DNA of 61,591 bases from Firmicutes bacterium ADurb.Bin153 (GTDB taxonomy: Bacteria; Bacillota; DTU025; MWDF01), in the NCBI GenBank assembly GCA_002070415.1, contig MWDF01000011.1, forward strand, positions 1 to 61,591. Reading direction: 5' to 3'. The position numbers and the translations under genes were made by a program. Of this stretch, positions 46,111 through 54,584 are shown in pieces. Within the stretch, counting starts at the first letter, position 1. Each line of letters starts with the position of its first letter. The notes below the pieces were generated by a model. That model ran no database searches. It had not been told where the DNA came from and saw only the letters and a program-made list of their open reading frames with translations.

Positions 46111-47423
46111 TGTACGGGGAAACGGATAACGGGATCCTGGGATACATGGTGGACGTAAGGAGAGACTTCCATAAGTACGCCGAAACCGCATGGTGCGAAT
46201 TCAGGACAACGAGCAGGATAGCCTCGCAGCTCGTCGGAATGGGCTATAAGGTGCTGACGGGAGAGGAGTTCATCAAACAGGAGCACATCCTCGGAAGGAA
46301 CATCGACGAGGCAGCGGAGAAGTCCCGGGCCCTGCTTCAGGGCGCGGAAAAAGCGTGGCTGGACAGGATGGGAAGCTATACCGGATGCATGGCCATCCTG
46401 GACACGGGAAGGCCTGGGCCTGTCAAGGCGCTGCGCTTCGATATAGACTGCAACGACGTCAACGAGGACCTCTCGGCAGGGCACAGGCCGTACGACGAAG
46501 GGTTCTCTTCCGTCAACCCAGGCTCGATGCATGCCTGCGCCCATGACGGTCACGCGGCCGTCGGCCTTGCGCTGGCTATGTGGCTCAAGAAGAACGAAAG
46601 CGAGCTGACAGGCTCGTTCAAGCTGATATTCCAGCCGGCGGAAGAGGGGGTGAGGGGCGGATACGCGGTAGTAAAGGGGGAAAACGTCGACGATGTCGAC
46701 TATTTCCTCTCGCTCCACCTGGGGCTGGGGTATCCGACGGGCACGATCGTCGGAGGAGTGACCGATTTCCTCGGCTCGAGCAAGTTCGACCTGGTATACA
46801 AGGGCGTGGGCGCCCATGCCGGAGGGGAGCCCAACGCGGGGAGGAACGCCTTGCTCGCCGGCGCTACGGCAGCGCTTGGCCTGCATGCGATACCGCCTCA
46901 CAGGGACGGGATAACCAGGATAAACGTGGGTGTCATGAAAGCCGGCGAAGGTAGGAACGTGGTCCCTTCCATGGCAGAACTGAAGGTGGAGACGAGGGGC
47001 GAGACAAGGCAGCTTGCCCAGTACGTTTTCGAAAGGGCGATGGAGGTGGCAAAGGGCGCCGCCGTCATGTACGGGGTCGAGGTTGAGGGCATCAGCCAGG
47101 GTGAGGCGCCGTGTTCCACCAGCGATAAGGACTTCGCCGAACTGGTTGTCGATGCATCCAGGGGGCTTGCCGGAGTCACGGAGCGCATCATGAGCGGGAA
47201 GATGCCGGGAAGCGACGATGCCAGCTGGATGATGGAAGCCGTAAGGTCAAAAGGCGGGAAAGCAACGTATGCTATAGTCGGCGCGAACCTTGCGGCGGGG
47301 CATCACAACTTCAGGTTCGATTTTGACGAAAAGGCGATGCTCATAGCCTATGAGCTGCTCTTGAGCACAGTCAAGGCAATAGATCGGGAATACCTTGAGG
47401 GAAGGGGGAAAAGCAGGCCCTAG
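46107..47423 (+). CDS. abgA: AbgA-like aminobenzoyl-glutamate hydrolase subunit
   Basis: A 438-residue M20 protein closely patterned on E. coli AbgA (436 residues). It has the N-terminal MVDVRRDFHKYAETAWCEFRTTSRIASQLVGMGYKV, LDTGRPGPVKALRFDIDCND, HRPYDEGFSSVNPGSMHACAHDGHAAVGLALAM, FQPAEEGVRGG, INVGVMKAGEGRNVVPS and the C-terminal LAAGHHNFRFDFDEKAM. The zinc motif reads ACAHDGH, with Ala for the usual Gly. AbgA acts with AbgB on p-aminobenzoyl-glutamate; here the 401-residue neighbour may be the partner. GGAGG precedes the ATG at 46107. Confidence 0.87.
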   Translation: MMYGETDNGILGYMVDVRRDFHKYAETAWCEFRTTSRIASQLVGMGYKVLTGEEFIKQEHILGRNIDEAAEKSRALLQGAEKAWLDRMGSYTGCMAILDTGRPGPVKALRFDIDCNDVNEDLSAGHRPYDEGFSSVNPGSMHACAHDGHAAVGLALAMWLKKNESELTGSFKLIFQPAEEGVRGGYAVVKGENVDDVDYFLSLHLGLGYPTGTIVGGVTDFLGSSKFDLVYKGVGAHAGGEPNAGRNALLAGATAALGLHAIPPHRDGITRINVGVMKAGEGRNVVPSMAELKVETRGETRQLAQYVFERAMEVAKGAAVMYGVEVEGISQGEAPCSTSDKDFAELVVDASRGLAGVTERIMSGKMPGSDDASWMMEAVRSKGGKATYAIVGANLAAGHHNFRFDFDEKAMLIAYELLLSTVKAIDREYLEGRGKSRP

Positions 47424-47467
47424 AGAACCGGCACAGTCTGACAGCTTTCAATTAGGGAGGTGCACTG

Positions 47468-49033
47468 ATGGCGGAGACCAAAAAGAAATCCACCGGAATG
47501 GAGAAGTTCATAAGAGGCATAGAAGTAGTAGGAAACAAGCTACCGCATCCTTTCTGGCTCTTCGTATGGTTGATGTTCATAGTCATGATACTCTCATACT
47601 TCCTTAGCAAAGCTGGCGTTTCCGTTACGTATATGGCTGCGAAGGCCGGCTCGGATCCGGTCGAGACCACGGTCAATGTCAGCAACCTGCTCAGCGTACC
47701 GGCCATGAGGGGCTTCTTCACCAACTTCATCAAGAACTACATTAACTTCGCCCCTCTGGGCCTGATAATGGTGATGACCCTGGGCATAAGCCTCATTGAG
47801 CAGCCCGGCCTTATCTCAGCCTTCATGAGGAAGACAATCATGGGCGCACCGTCGTTCCTGGTGACAGCGACACTGGCGCTCATCGGCATCAACGCCAACC
47901 TCGCCTCGGATGCAGGCATAATATTCACGCCTGCGATAGGAGCCGCGATATTCAAGGCTCTCGGGCGCAACCCCTGGGTCGGCATAATCACCGGCTTCGC
48001 GGCCGCTACCGGAGGCTTCACCGCCAATCTCTTCGTCGCGGGGACCGACGGGCTGCTGGCGGGAATCACCGAGTCTGTAGTCAAGGGCACAGGGCTCAAC
48101 GCGCCTACGCACATCCTCATAAACTGGTACTTCCTCATAGTCGCGACGGTGATCCTTACGATCATCACGACCTTCATCACAGAGAAGTTCACGGTTAAGC
48201 TGCTTGGCGATAACACGAGCAAGAAAGATGCCTCATACCTCAAAGAGCACGAAGTGAAGCCCGAGGAGAAGCGCGGCTTGAGGTGGGCGGGCATAACCCT
48301 TCTGGCATACATCGCAATAATCGCAGTACTTACCATCCCCCAAGGCTCGTTCTTCAGGGCCGATGACGGTACCATCGTCCCGTCGTCCCCGTTCCTGAGC
48401 AGCATAGTCCCGATCCTCTTCTTCCTATTCTTCTTCGTAGGGAGCGCCTACGGGCTGGGAGCCCGTACGATCAAGAAGGCCGAAGACGTCCCGAAATACA
48501 TGCAGAAGGGCATGGCAGGGCTACTTAGCTTTCTGGTCGTGGCATTGCCGGCCGCCATGTTCATACAGCTGTTCAACGACAGCAAGCTGACGACAATACT
48601 TGCGGTCAAGGGCGGACAGCTCATCGAGAGGCTGGGCCTGGGCGGGATACCGTTGATAGTCATCTTCGTGCTGCTTGTCAGCTTCATCAACCTGTTCATG
48701 ATAAGCGGCTCTGCGAAGTGGCTGATCCTCGCTCCGATCTTCGTCCCTATGTTCGCCCAGGTGGGCTTCTCGCCCGCGTTTACGCAGATAGCCTACAGGG
48801 CGGGGGACTCCTCCACGAACATCATATCCCCGCTTTCCTACTACCTGCCCGTGATAATCGGCCTGCTGGAGCAGTACAAACCAGAAGGCAGGCAGGAGAA
48901 GGTCGGCATAGGGTCGGTCATATCCTACTCGTTGCCGTACTCCCTGTCATACCTGGTGATGTTCATATTGATGCTGATCATCTGGTACGTGTTCAAGCTG
49001 CCCCTCGGGCCGGGCACCCCGACAACTCTTTAA
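47468..49033 (+). CDS. abgT: AbgT-family transporter
   Basis: A 521-residue membrane protein of the AbgT family (about 11-13 helices). It has the N-terminal RGIEVVGNKLPHPFWLFVWLMF, the GINANLASDAGIIFTPAIGAAIFKALGRNPWVGI re-entrant segment and the C-terminal SGSAKWLILAPIFVPMFAQVGFSPAFTQIAYRAGDSSTNIISPLSYYLPVIIG. Members import p-aminobenzoyl-glutamate or export sulfonamides; with two M20 hydrolases next to it, uptake and hydrolysis of an amide substrate is most likely. AGGGAGGTG precedes the ATG. Confidence 0.93.
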   Translation: MAETKKKSTGMEKFIRGIEVVGNKLPHPFWLFVWLMFIVMILSYFLSKAGVSVTYMAAKAGSDPVETTVNVSNLLSVPAMRGFFTNFIKNYINFAPLGLIMVMTLGISLIEQPGLISAFMRKTIMGAPSFLVTATLALIGINANLASDAGIIFTPAIGAAIFKALGRNPWVGIITGFAAATGGFTANLFVAGTDGLLAGITESVVKGTGLNAPTHILINWYFLIVATVILTIITTFITEKFTVKLLGDNTSKKDASYLKEHEVKPEEKRGLRWAGITLLAYIAIIAVLTIPQGSFFRADDGTIVPSSPFLSSIVPILFFLFFFVGSAYGLGARTIKKAEDVPKYMQKGMAGLLSFLVVALPAAMFIQLFNDSKLTTILAVKGGQLIERLGLGGIPLIVIFVLLVSFINLFMISGSAKWLILAPIFVPMFAQVGFSPAFTQIAYRAGDSSTNIISPLSYYLPVIIGLLEQYKPEGRQEKVGIGSVISYSLPYSLSYLVMFILMLIIWYVFKLPLGPGTPTTL

Positions 49034-49056
49034 ACGGGGGGAACCAAAGAGGGAAG

Positions 49057-49077
49057 GGGGGCATCTTTGATGCCCCC
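49057..49077 (+). terminator. terminator after abgT
   Basis: GGGGGCATC-TTT-GATGCCCCC is a perfect 9-bp hairpin followed by a pyrimidine-rich ATTCTCTTTCTC tail. Confidence 0.72.
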
Positions 49078-49082
49078 ATTCT

Positions 49083-49104
49083 CTTTCTCCGGATTTCGAG
49101 AAAG
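49083..49104 (-). terminator. hairpin after the MBL gene
   Basis: CTTTCTC (49083-49089) and GAGAAAG (49098-49104) pair. The hairpin lies just beyond the end of the minus-strand MBL gene and next to the abgT terminator. Confidence 0.45.
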
Positions 49105-49109
49105 GGTGG

Positions 49110-49991
49110 CTAAACGGTTATGAACCTCAGCCTGTTTCCCTCGAAAGTGCGCTTTAGCTTCCCGAGGTTGTAAAGGTAGCTTGTGTAGGACCTGATGGTC
49201 GACCCGGCAAGCGCGTACTGGCCCATGTCCAGCTGAAGCCCATAATGGTCGTATATGTGTTTCAGGATCTCGTCCGGGGACGACGGGCTCTCGCATGCGC
49301 CCAGCACCAGGTCGGCCACCTCTAGGACCTTGTTGCGGTTGACCTCGGCCAGGTCCTCCACGTCCGCCGTCGGCTCGGCATGAGAGGGTACGTACAGCTT
49401 GCAGCCGAGCGCAGGGAGGAGGAGCAGGGTATCCAGGAAAGCCGCGACGTCGTACAGGAAGACGATATGGTACTTCTCGATCACCTGGCGCGAGAACAGG
49501 CTGTCCGCGGCGAAAAGGATCCCGTCGCTCGTGATGTAGCCCTGCATGCCGAAGTAGTGCCCCGGCAACGCGACTGCCGTTATCCCCTTCGGGAGGGAGG
49601 ACAGGCCGTCCTTTTCCGCCCTTGACGGCTTGGCTACGAAGAACTTCCCCATAAGCTCCGGAGGGGGCATCCCGCCGTATAGGACCGCCGGTTCGAGGTA
49701 GGGATGCTCGAGGAAGGCGGCCTCGACAGGGGGCGCCATTACCGCGCATGACGTCTTTTCCTGCAGGAAGCTGTTGCCTCCGCAATGGTCCGCGTTGGAA
49801 TGGGTGTTCAATATGGCCTTGAGTTCCATGCCGGCGGCGCTGAGGCTCGACAGGAGCCTTCTTCCGGTCTCACTGTCATTCCCGCTGTCTATGAGGTATG
49901 CCACAGAGCCGTCCCCCCTGTAAAGCCCTACGTTCGTGCCCCCGGGGAAGTAGTATGTCCTCTCCGCCAGGCGAACCATCTCAAGGCCCAT
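49110..49991 (-). CDS. MBL-fold hydrolase with modified metal motif
   Basis: A 293-residue metallo-beta-lactamase-fold protein. The main motif reads NTHSNADHCGGN: an Asn takes the place of the second His of HxHxDH, with the other ligands kept (ALPGHYFGM, FAADSLFS, YVPSHAEPTAD). The Asn form occurs in some hydrolases related to mono-zinc CphA-type enzymes, so activity is plausible. A C-terminal about 60 residues look like a small helical winged domain (HIYDHYGLQLDMGQYALAGSTIRSYTSYLYNLGKL). GGAGG precedes the ATG. It lies 12 bases after the GNAT gene. Confidence 0.85.
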   Translation of the reverse strand: MGLEMVRLAERTYYFPGGTNVGLYRGDGSVAYLIDSGNDSETGRRLLSSLSAAGMELKAILNTHSNADHCGGNSFLQEKTSCAVMAPPVEAAFLEHPYLEPAVLYGGMPPPELMGKFFVAKPSRAEKDGLSSLPKGITAVALPGHYFGMQGYITSDGILFAADSLFSRQVIEKYHIVFLYDVAAFLDTLLLLPALGCKLYVPSHAEPTADVEDLAEVNRNKVLEVADLVLGACESPSSPDEILKHIYDHYGLQLDMGQYALAGSTIRSYTSYLYNLGKLKRTFEGNRLRFITV

Positions 49992-50003
49992 CTCATACCT
50001 CCG

Positions 50004-50585
50004 TCATCGGTTCTCGTGATTTGCTGCCGCGGCGTCCTTCTTAGAGAGCCATTCCTCTTCCAGCATGCCGAATATGCAGTCGTCGTACCAGCCGCCGCGC
50101 ATGCGATAGCTCTTGATAAGGTGCCCTTCCAACCTGAAGCCGAGCCTTTCCAGCAGCCTTATGGAACTTGTATTGTCCGGGTCCACCGACGCGTGCACCC
50201 TGTGCAGCCCCACTTCCTCGAAAAGGTAGCCCAGTACGGCGGATACCGCCTCGGTGGCGTAACCCATCCTCGTGAATCCGGGCGAGAGGGTGAAGCCGAT
50301 CTCTGCTTGCGCCCCGTCCGCGCTCAATATCACGCCGATGTCGCCGATAAGAAGGTCGCCTTCCTTCCTTGATATCGCGAACTGCGTATAGATCGACGGC
50401 CTGAATGGCTCTTCGGTGGAATTCCTCAGGCAGAATGCCCTAACCTCGTCCATGCTCCCGGGCAGCCACGCCTGGTACCGGTATACTTCCGGCAGGTTCC
50501 TGTAGCGAAGGAATTCCGTGGCGTCGCCCTCGTCCAACAGCCTTATCGCCAGCCTTTCGGTCGAAAGACCTGCAAACCGCCTCAT
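50004..50585 (-). CDS. GNAT acetyltransferase (RimJ/RimL-like)
   Basis: A 193-residue GNAT protein. It has STERLAIRLLDEGDATEFLRYRN at the N-terminus and the acetyl-CoA-binding region SPGFTRMGYATEAVSAVLGYLFEEVGLHRVHASVDPDNTSSIRLLERLGFRLEGHLIKSYRMRGGWYDDCIFGML. It probably acetylates an amine of a small molecule or a ribosomal N-terminus. Probably cotranscribed with the MBL gene. Confidence 0.9.
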   Translation of the reverse strand: MRRFAGLSTERLAIRLLDEGDATEFLRYRNLPEVYRYQAWLPGSMDEVRAFCLRNSTEEPFRPSIYTQFAISRKEGDLLIGDIGVILSADGAQAEIGFTLSPGFTRMGYATEAVSAVLGYLFEEVGLHRVHASVDPDNTSSIRLLERLGFRLEGHLIKSYRMRGGWYDDCIFGMLEEEWLSKKDAAAANHENR

Positions 50586-50605
50586 GTCGTCAAGTCCCCC
50601 CGTTC

Positions 50606-50956
50606 TCAGTACAAGACCGCCTTATCCAGTTTCTCCCTCCATGCGCTCCTTAATAGCTCCATATCCTCGGCGAAGTCCTTCATCGACCGATCTTCGGGTT
50701 TCTCAATGCTTTCGAGTATCTCATAGCTGAACGATACCGCGCCGAACAGGTCCCAATCGGCCTTCAGCGCCGGATAGACGCACAACCCAGAGGATTTCGC
50801 GAACTCGAACCTGTTCTTCTTCGAAGTGATGTCGGCTGCCGATTCCAGCAGCATCATGCCGTTGGCTCCGTTTTTGACAGCCCCGACGCCTCCTCGCACG
50901 GCCCTTCTTTCATATTCGCCCCTCAAGTTCTTCCTGGTCTTTGACACGGCTTCCAT
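50606..50956 (-). CDS. degenerate GIY-YIG-like small protein
   Basis: A 116-residue protein resembling the roughly 110-residue stand-alone GIY-YIG-type family of Bacillota. It has ERRAVRGGVGAVKNGANGMMLLESAADITSKKNRFEFAKSS, then LKADWDLFGAVSFSYEILESIEKPEDRSMKDFAEDMELLRSAWREKL. The GIY element reads GVG and the YIG element reads LLE, so the catalytic tyrosines are gone and it is probably not a nuclease. GGAGGT precedes the ATG. It follows the DUF protein gene and hairpin on the same strand. Confidence 0.6.
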   Translation of the reverse strand: MEAVSKTRKNLRGEYERRAVRGGVGAVKNGANGMMLLESAADITSKKNRFEFAKSSGLCVYPALKADWDLFGAVSFSYEILESIEKPEDRSMKDFAEDMELLRSAWREKLDKAVLY

Positions 50957-50991
50957 CCACGTACCTCCGTCGGTAAAGTCTGCGTTCCTTC

Positions 50992-51019
50992 GCTACCCGG
51001 GCGTACCGGCCCGGGTAGC
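50992..51019 (-). terminator. strong hairpin ending the toroid operon
   Basis: GCTACCCGGGC (50992-51002) pairs perfectly over 11 bp with GCCCGGGTAGC (51009-51019) around GTACCG. It lies just after the last gene of the minus-strand cluster. No T-run is present. Confidence 0.55.
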
Positions 51020-51056
51020 TGATGCCGGCGCGCACGGTCATACCCATGCCGGCCGG

Positions 51057-51425
51057 TCATCGCGCGGCGAATTCGTACGCTTCCTTAAGCCAGCCGATTA
51101 GCTCGTCGTCTAGGTCCGCCTCTCTTGCGATTATGAGATGGTTCGTCCAGCGGCCCGGATACGGTTCTACCGCGCCGGCGGCCCTTGCGCTGTCGATCTT
51201 CCTTCCCAGGCCGAGCGAAAGGACTACATATGACTCAGGACGGCCCTTGACCCTCCTTATCGGGAGCCACACCCAGGCGAACATCCTCTTGTGCCTGAAG
51301 CCGACCTGGGTCTTCCTCGCCACGACCGTCACGCCGGGAAATCCCAGCAGGAGGCGCTCAACATGACCATACAGCTCCAGGGCCCCCGGCATTCGTCCGA
51401 ACACGTTTTCGATATCCGCGCTCAA
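51057..51425 (-). CDS. DUF5655-like protein
   Basis: A 122-residue protein. Residues about 10-115 (VFGRMPGALELYGHVERLLLGFPGVTVVARKTQVGFRHKRMFAWVWLPIRRV...WTNHLIIAREADLDDELIGWLKEAYEFA) match DUF5655, a small MmcQ/YjbR-like alpha/beta family of unknown role. The TTG at 51425 overlaps the stop of the toroid gene (TTGA) with GGGAGG upstream, so it is translationally coupled to it. The open frame upstream of it is out-of-frame noise. Confidence 0.7.
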   Translation of the reverse strand: MSADIENVFGRMPGALELYGHVERLLLGFPGVTVVARKTQVGFRHKRMFAWVWLPIRRVKGRPESYVVLSLGLGRKIDSARAAGAVEPYPGRWTNHLIIAREADLDDELIGWLKEAYEFAAR

Positions 51426-52411
51426 GGTCTCCTCCCTGTAGCATGGCCGGCAGCCCTGCCGTTGATCATCGCCACGAGAAAGCCCAGCCAGGAAGACGGC
51501 GATTTCGTCTGTCCGAAGTCCCAGCCCTTCCATGCCTGCCATGCGGATTCAGGTATGAAACTACCTTCATCGGACGCCTTCGAGTTGATCAGTGCAAGCA
51601 TATCCGAGAACCTCTTGTCACCCAGGGCGGCGGGGTAGTGGGACAGCGCCTCGGACACGTGCATTATGTCATACCATATGAAAGGCGCCTTGAGTTTCCT
51701 GAAGTCCGTCCCCATGTAGAAAATGTAAGGATGGGCCACAAGGCTCCGCTCCCACAGGCCGAGCAGGCATTCGATACCGGCAAGCGCTTCCGGGCCGTCA
51801 ATATGCTCCTCGAACAGGGAAAGCAGCCTCAGCATGTAGAGATTGACATACGGGCACGGATCCTTCTTGCGGCCCGGTCCTCTGAAAGAGCCCAGCTCCT
51901 TTGATACCGAACAGCCCCAACCGTTCTCCCTTGCAAGGCCGAGCAGGTGCTCGACTCCCCTCCTCACAAGCGGGTCGTCCCTTCGTCCCATCTTCGCCAG
52001 AGAGTAGAGGATCACCGGGGCATCGCACGCGGCCCAGGCCCATACCTGCTCTCCCGTACCTCCGTAGTGCTCGGGGATTCTGGTAGGGAGCTGGAAGGGG
52101 CCTTCGTCAGATACGTGCGAGGTCACTTTCTCGAGTATCCCGCCGATATGCGGATCATCCTGACCGATTCCGATGTCGGCGAGGAATGCCAGCTTGTGAA
52201 ATTGCTGCTTTGCGCTCTTATGGCTTGACAGCACCTCACCGGGCCAATCCTCAAGACCCGCTATGAGGCCGGACACCAGAGGGTGGGAGAGCATGGCGTT
52301 CCTTGCTTCCATAAGCTCCGGATCCGAATCCGGCATGCCGACGAGGTATCTCATCGCTGAATACCTTGTCCACGGCTCGGCGCTGTCTGCCAACCTCAAA
52401 GCGACGCTCAT
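51422..52411 (-). CDS. alpha/alpha-toroid protein B (prenyltransferase/squalene-cyclase-like repeats)
   Basis: A 329-residue soluble protein made of about six helical hairpin repeats of the alpha/alpha-toroid type (PWTRYSAMRYLVGMPDSDPELMEARNAML; GIGQDDPHIGGILEKVTSHVSDEGPFQLPTR; DDPLVRRGVEHLLGLARENGWGCSV). It is clearly related to toroid A (330 residues) two genes away. The DxDD catalytic motif of class II terpene cyclases is absent. It ends in an arginine-rich tail. It is translationally coupled to the DUF5655-like gene. Confidence 0.72.
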   Translation of the reverse strand: MSVALRLADSAEPWTRYSAMRYLVGMPDSDPELMEARNAMLSHPLVSGLIAGLEDWPGEVLSSHKSAKQQFHKLAFLADIGIGQDDPHIGGILEKVTSHVSDEGPFQLPTRIPEHYGGTGEQVWAWAACDAPVILYSLAKMGRRDDPLVRRGVEHLLGLARENGWGCSVSKELGSFRGPGRKKDPCPYVNLYMLRLLSLFEEHIDGPEALAGIECLLGLWERSLVAHPYIFYMGTDFRKLKAPFIWYDIMHVSEALSHYPAALGDKRFSDMLALINSKASDEGSFIPESAWQAWKGWDFGQTKSPSSWLGFLVAMINGRAAGHATGRRP

Positions 52412-52448
52412 CTTCTTCCGACCTCCATACGGTCGATAAGGGGACCCG

Positions 52449-52787
52449 CTAGATCTCGTAGCCGCAGCTTATGTCGAACGGCATTATCAAGCACCGCATT
52501 ATCTGCTTCGCGTGGTTCTTGAACAGCCACTCCTGGGCCTCGCCGAAGGCCTCCAGCGTGTCGAAGCGCCAATAGGAGTAGTACTTTACGCACTTGACGA
52601 TCCTTGTAAGCTCCCTTGGCGGCAGGCCGATTTCATCCATGACGTGCGAGCGCCTCATGTAGGTTATGCCAAGGCATCCGGGCCGTTTTCCCTGTTCACC
52701 TACTATTTCGCCGATCAACGCCTCGAACTCGCCGACTTTGTTCTCCTTTACCTGGAACAGTTTGACCTCCGAGAATGCCTTTGACAT
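52449..52787 (-). CDS. ABM/dimeric alpha-beta-barrel protein
   Basis: A 112-residue protein with a dimeric ferredoxin-like fold resembling antibiotic-biosynthesis monooxygenases (FSEVKLFQVKENKVGEFEALIGEIVGEQGKRPGCLGITYMRRSH...YYSYWRFDTLEAFGEAQEWLFKNHAKQIM). No cofactor motif is expected in this family. It sits between the two toroid genes and is probably part of the same operon, behind GGAGGTGTGTC. Confidence 0.72.
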   Translation of the reverse strand: MSKAFSEVKLFQVKENKVGEFEALIGEIVGEQGKRPGCLGITYMRRSHVMDEIGLPPRELTRIVKCVKYYSYWRFDTLEAFGEAQEWLFKNHAKQIMRCLIMPFDISCGYEI

Positions 52788-52858
52788 GACACACCTCCAA
52801 TGAAGGGCCCGCGGCCCTTCCTCTAGATAAGCCGTTATCCTTCCGCGAAGCTCTCAGG

Positions 52859-53851
52859 TCAGCCAACCTGGCCGTATGCTTTAAGCGCGCACAGCGCCTT
52901 CAAGGTGACCCATTTCGACGGCGCGCCCTTCTCCTCGATGTCGACGGGCATCTTCCCGTTGAATGAGTTCTCCAGCTTCCAGGTGCCGTCGGCGCACATC
53001 TTCTTCCTGACCGCGTCCACGGCCTCATTAAGCCTGGGGTCTTTTATGCCGAGGCTTGTGAATATGCCGAGGAGCTCGAGCACATCCGTATTGTACATCA
53101 AGGGGAAGCCGAACTTGAGCCAGCCGGGCTTCGACACCTTCCCCAGATCGTGGCTCATCTTGTATATGTGGTGCTTGAGGAAGTATTCGGAAAGCTCCGC
53201 GATCTTCTTCTCCATCCCCGCTGTACGCAGGGAAGGGGGGAGCGCTGCAAGGGCTTTGAGGGCCTTTGCGACCCCCATATGGCATGAGTGCCTCCCCCAG
53301 CACATCACATATTTCTCATAAACCTTGCCGACGGGAGGACCGTCCTCGGCGTCGTCCGCCCTTTGGTGCTTGACGATCCAGTCCAAAGCGTCGCCCACCC
53401 TCGCATCGTCCATGTATCCCAGCTTGATGAGGCTGTATGCCATGTTCCCCGTAAGGCACGGTATCACGCCGCCGGCAAGCCCCCAGCCGGTCTTCTCGCT
53501 TTGCATGTAGGAGAAGCCCGCCCCTTCCTTGTCCTGTGAGTGGTCAAGGATGAACTCGCATGCCTTCCTGATCCTTCTATCATTCGGATCGGCGCCCAGT
53601 TCCGCAAGGATCAGCAGGACCCATGAAGTGCCGCCATACTTGTCGGTGTAGAACTTCCTCGGATCGTCACCCCAGGTCCCGTCCTCGTGCTGCATTCCGA
53701 GAATTCGGGGCACCGGGCCGTATTCCATGATGGCGTTCTTCGATTCGACGACCTCGGGATCGTCCGGGGGCTTCTCGACGAGGGAAGCCAGCGTGAAGAA
53801 CCTGACCGAAGGGTTATCCTTCCCGGTCAGCCAACCGATTACATCGGACAC
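52859..53851 (-). CDS. alpha/alpha-toroid protein A (prenyltransferase/squalene-oxidase repeats)
   Basis: A 330-residue soluble protein with squalene-cyclase-like helical repeats. There is a QW-type motif MQHEDGTWGDDP (about residue 52) and further repeats (DRRIRKACEFILDHSQDKEGAGFSY; DARVGDALDWIVKHQRADDAEDGPPVGK; DPRLNEAVDAVRKKMCADGTWKLENSF). No DxDD or DCTAE acid motif is present, so it is not a classical cyclase. The GTG start follows GGGGGGACG. It is the larger conserved partner of toroid B. Confidence 0.78.
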   Translation of the reverse strand: MSDVIGWLTGKDNPSVRFFTLASLVEKPPDDPEVVESKNAIMEYGPVPRILGMQHEDGTWGDDPRKFYTDKYGGTSWVLLILAELGADPNDRRIRKACEFILDHSQDKEGAGFSYMQSEKTGWGLAGGVIPCLTGNMAYSLIKLGYMDDARVGDALDWIVKHQRADDAEDGPPVGKVYEKYVMCWGRHSCHMGVAKALKALAALPPSLRTAGMEKKIAELSEYFLKHHIYKMSHDLGKVSKPGWLKFGFPLMYNTDVLELLGIFTSLGIKDPRLNEAVDAVRKKMCADGTWKLENSFNGKMPVDIEEKGAPSKWVTLKALCALKAYGQVG

Positions 53852-53873
53852 GATCGTCCCCCCTTTCGGACAT

Positions 53874-54584
53874 TCACCAGATCCGGGGTATAAGGCGCCA
53901 TCTTACCCTATTGGCATATTCTTCATAACCCGCAAGCTTCCTTCGCAGCGTCTTATCTTCCAATGAAGCGCGCAACACGAACAGCACAGCGGTCATCGCC
54001 GCGGGAACCAGGGCCCACAGAGAACCCAACAGGGTAGGGCCCGCCGCGTTATAGAGGATCATGCCAAGATAGCCCGGATGCCTTACGATCCTGTAGGGTC
54101 CGGCTTCGCAGACGGTATGCCCGCGCTCGGACTGTATCCTCACTGAGGTTGAGAAGTACCGGTTGGCGTACATCGCCCAGAGGTCCAGCGCGCAGCCGAG
54201 CAGGAAGATGACGCAGGAGCATGCCGTAAGCCACGGGCCGAGGCCCTTCGTCCAGGAGAACCTCCGGTCGAAGCCTGCCACCGGGAAGACACCGAGGCTC
54301 GACACAAACAGCAGCCCGGTGATGAGGCGGTCCCACTTCTCGACGTTTTCCTTTACGCTGCCCCTTTCGGAGATCACATCGACGGGTAGCATAAACGCCC
54401 CGGCCGCTATCACGGCAAGGTACAATACCATATATACCCAGGCGGCGGGCCATCGGGCGCTTCCTGCGGGGATGAAGAGCAGTAAAGCTATTAGCACGTA
54501 GGCGGACGCGACCTGGAGCACGCGACGGCCCACGTTCCACCTCAGCCCGGGAGGGCCCCCGAAAATCTCACTTATCCTGGCCAT
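53874..54584 (-). CDS. ICMT/PEMT-like membrane methyltransferase
   Basis: A 236-residue integral membrane protein with about five helices. It has the isoprenylcysteine-carboxyl-methyltransferase-type C-terminal signature: ANRYFSTSVRIQSERGHTVCEAGPYRIVRHPGYLGMILYNAAGPTLLGS, then EDKTLRRKLAGYEEYANRVRWRLIPRIW. Such enzymes methylate carboxyl or amino groups of lipids or prenylated substrates with SAM. It is the first gene of the cluster that contains the two toroid proteins, a family fold shared with prenyltransferases. Confidence 0.85.
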   Translation of the reverse strand: MARISEIFGGPPGLRWNVGRRVLQVASAYVLIALLLFIPAGSARWPAAWVYMVLYLAVIAAGAFMLPVDVISERGSVKENVEKWDRLITGLLFVSSLGVFPVAGFDRRFSWTKGLGPWLTACSCVIFLLGCALDLWAMYANRYFSTSVRIQSERGHTVCEAGPYRIVRHPGYLGMILYNAAGPTLLGSLWALVPAAMTAVLFVLRASLEDKTLRRKLAGYEEYANRVRWRLIPRIW

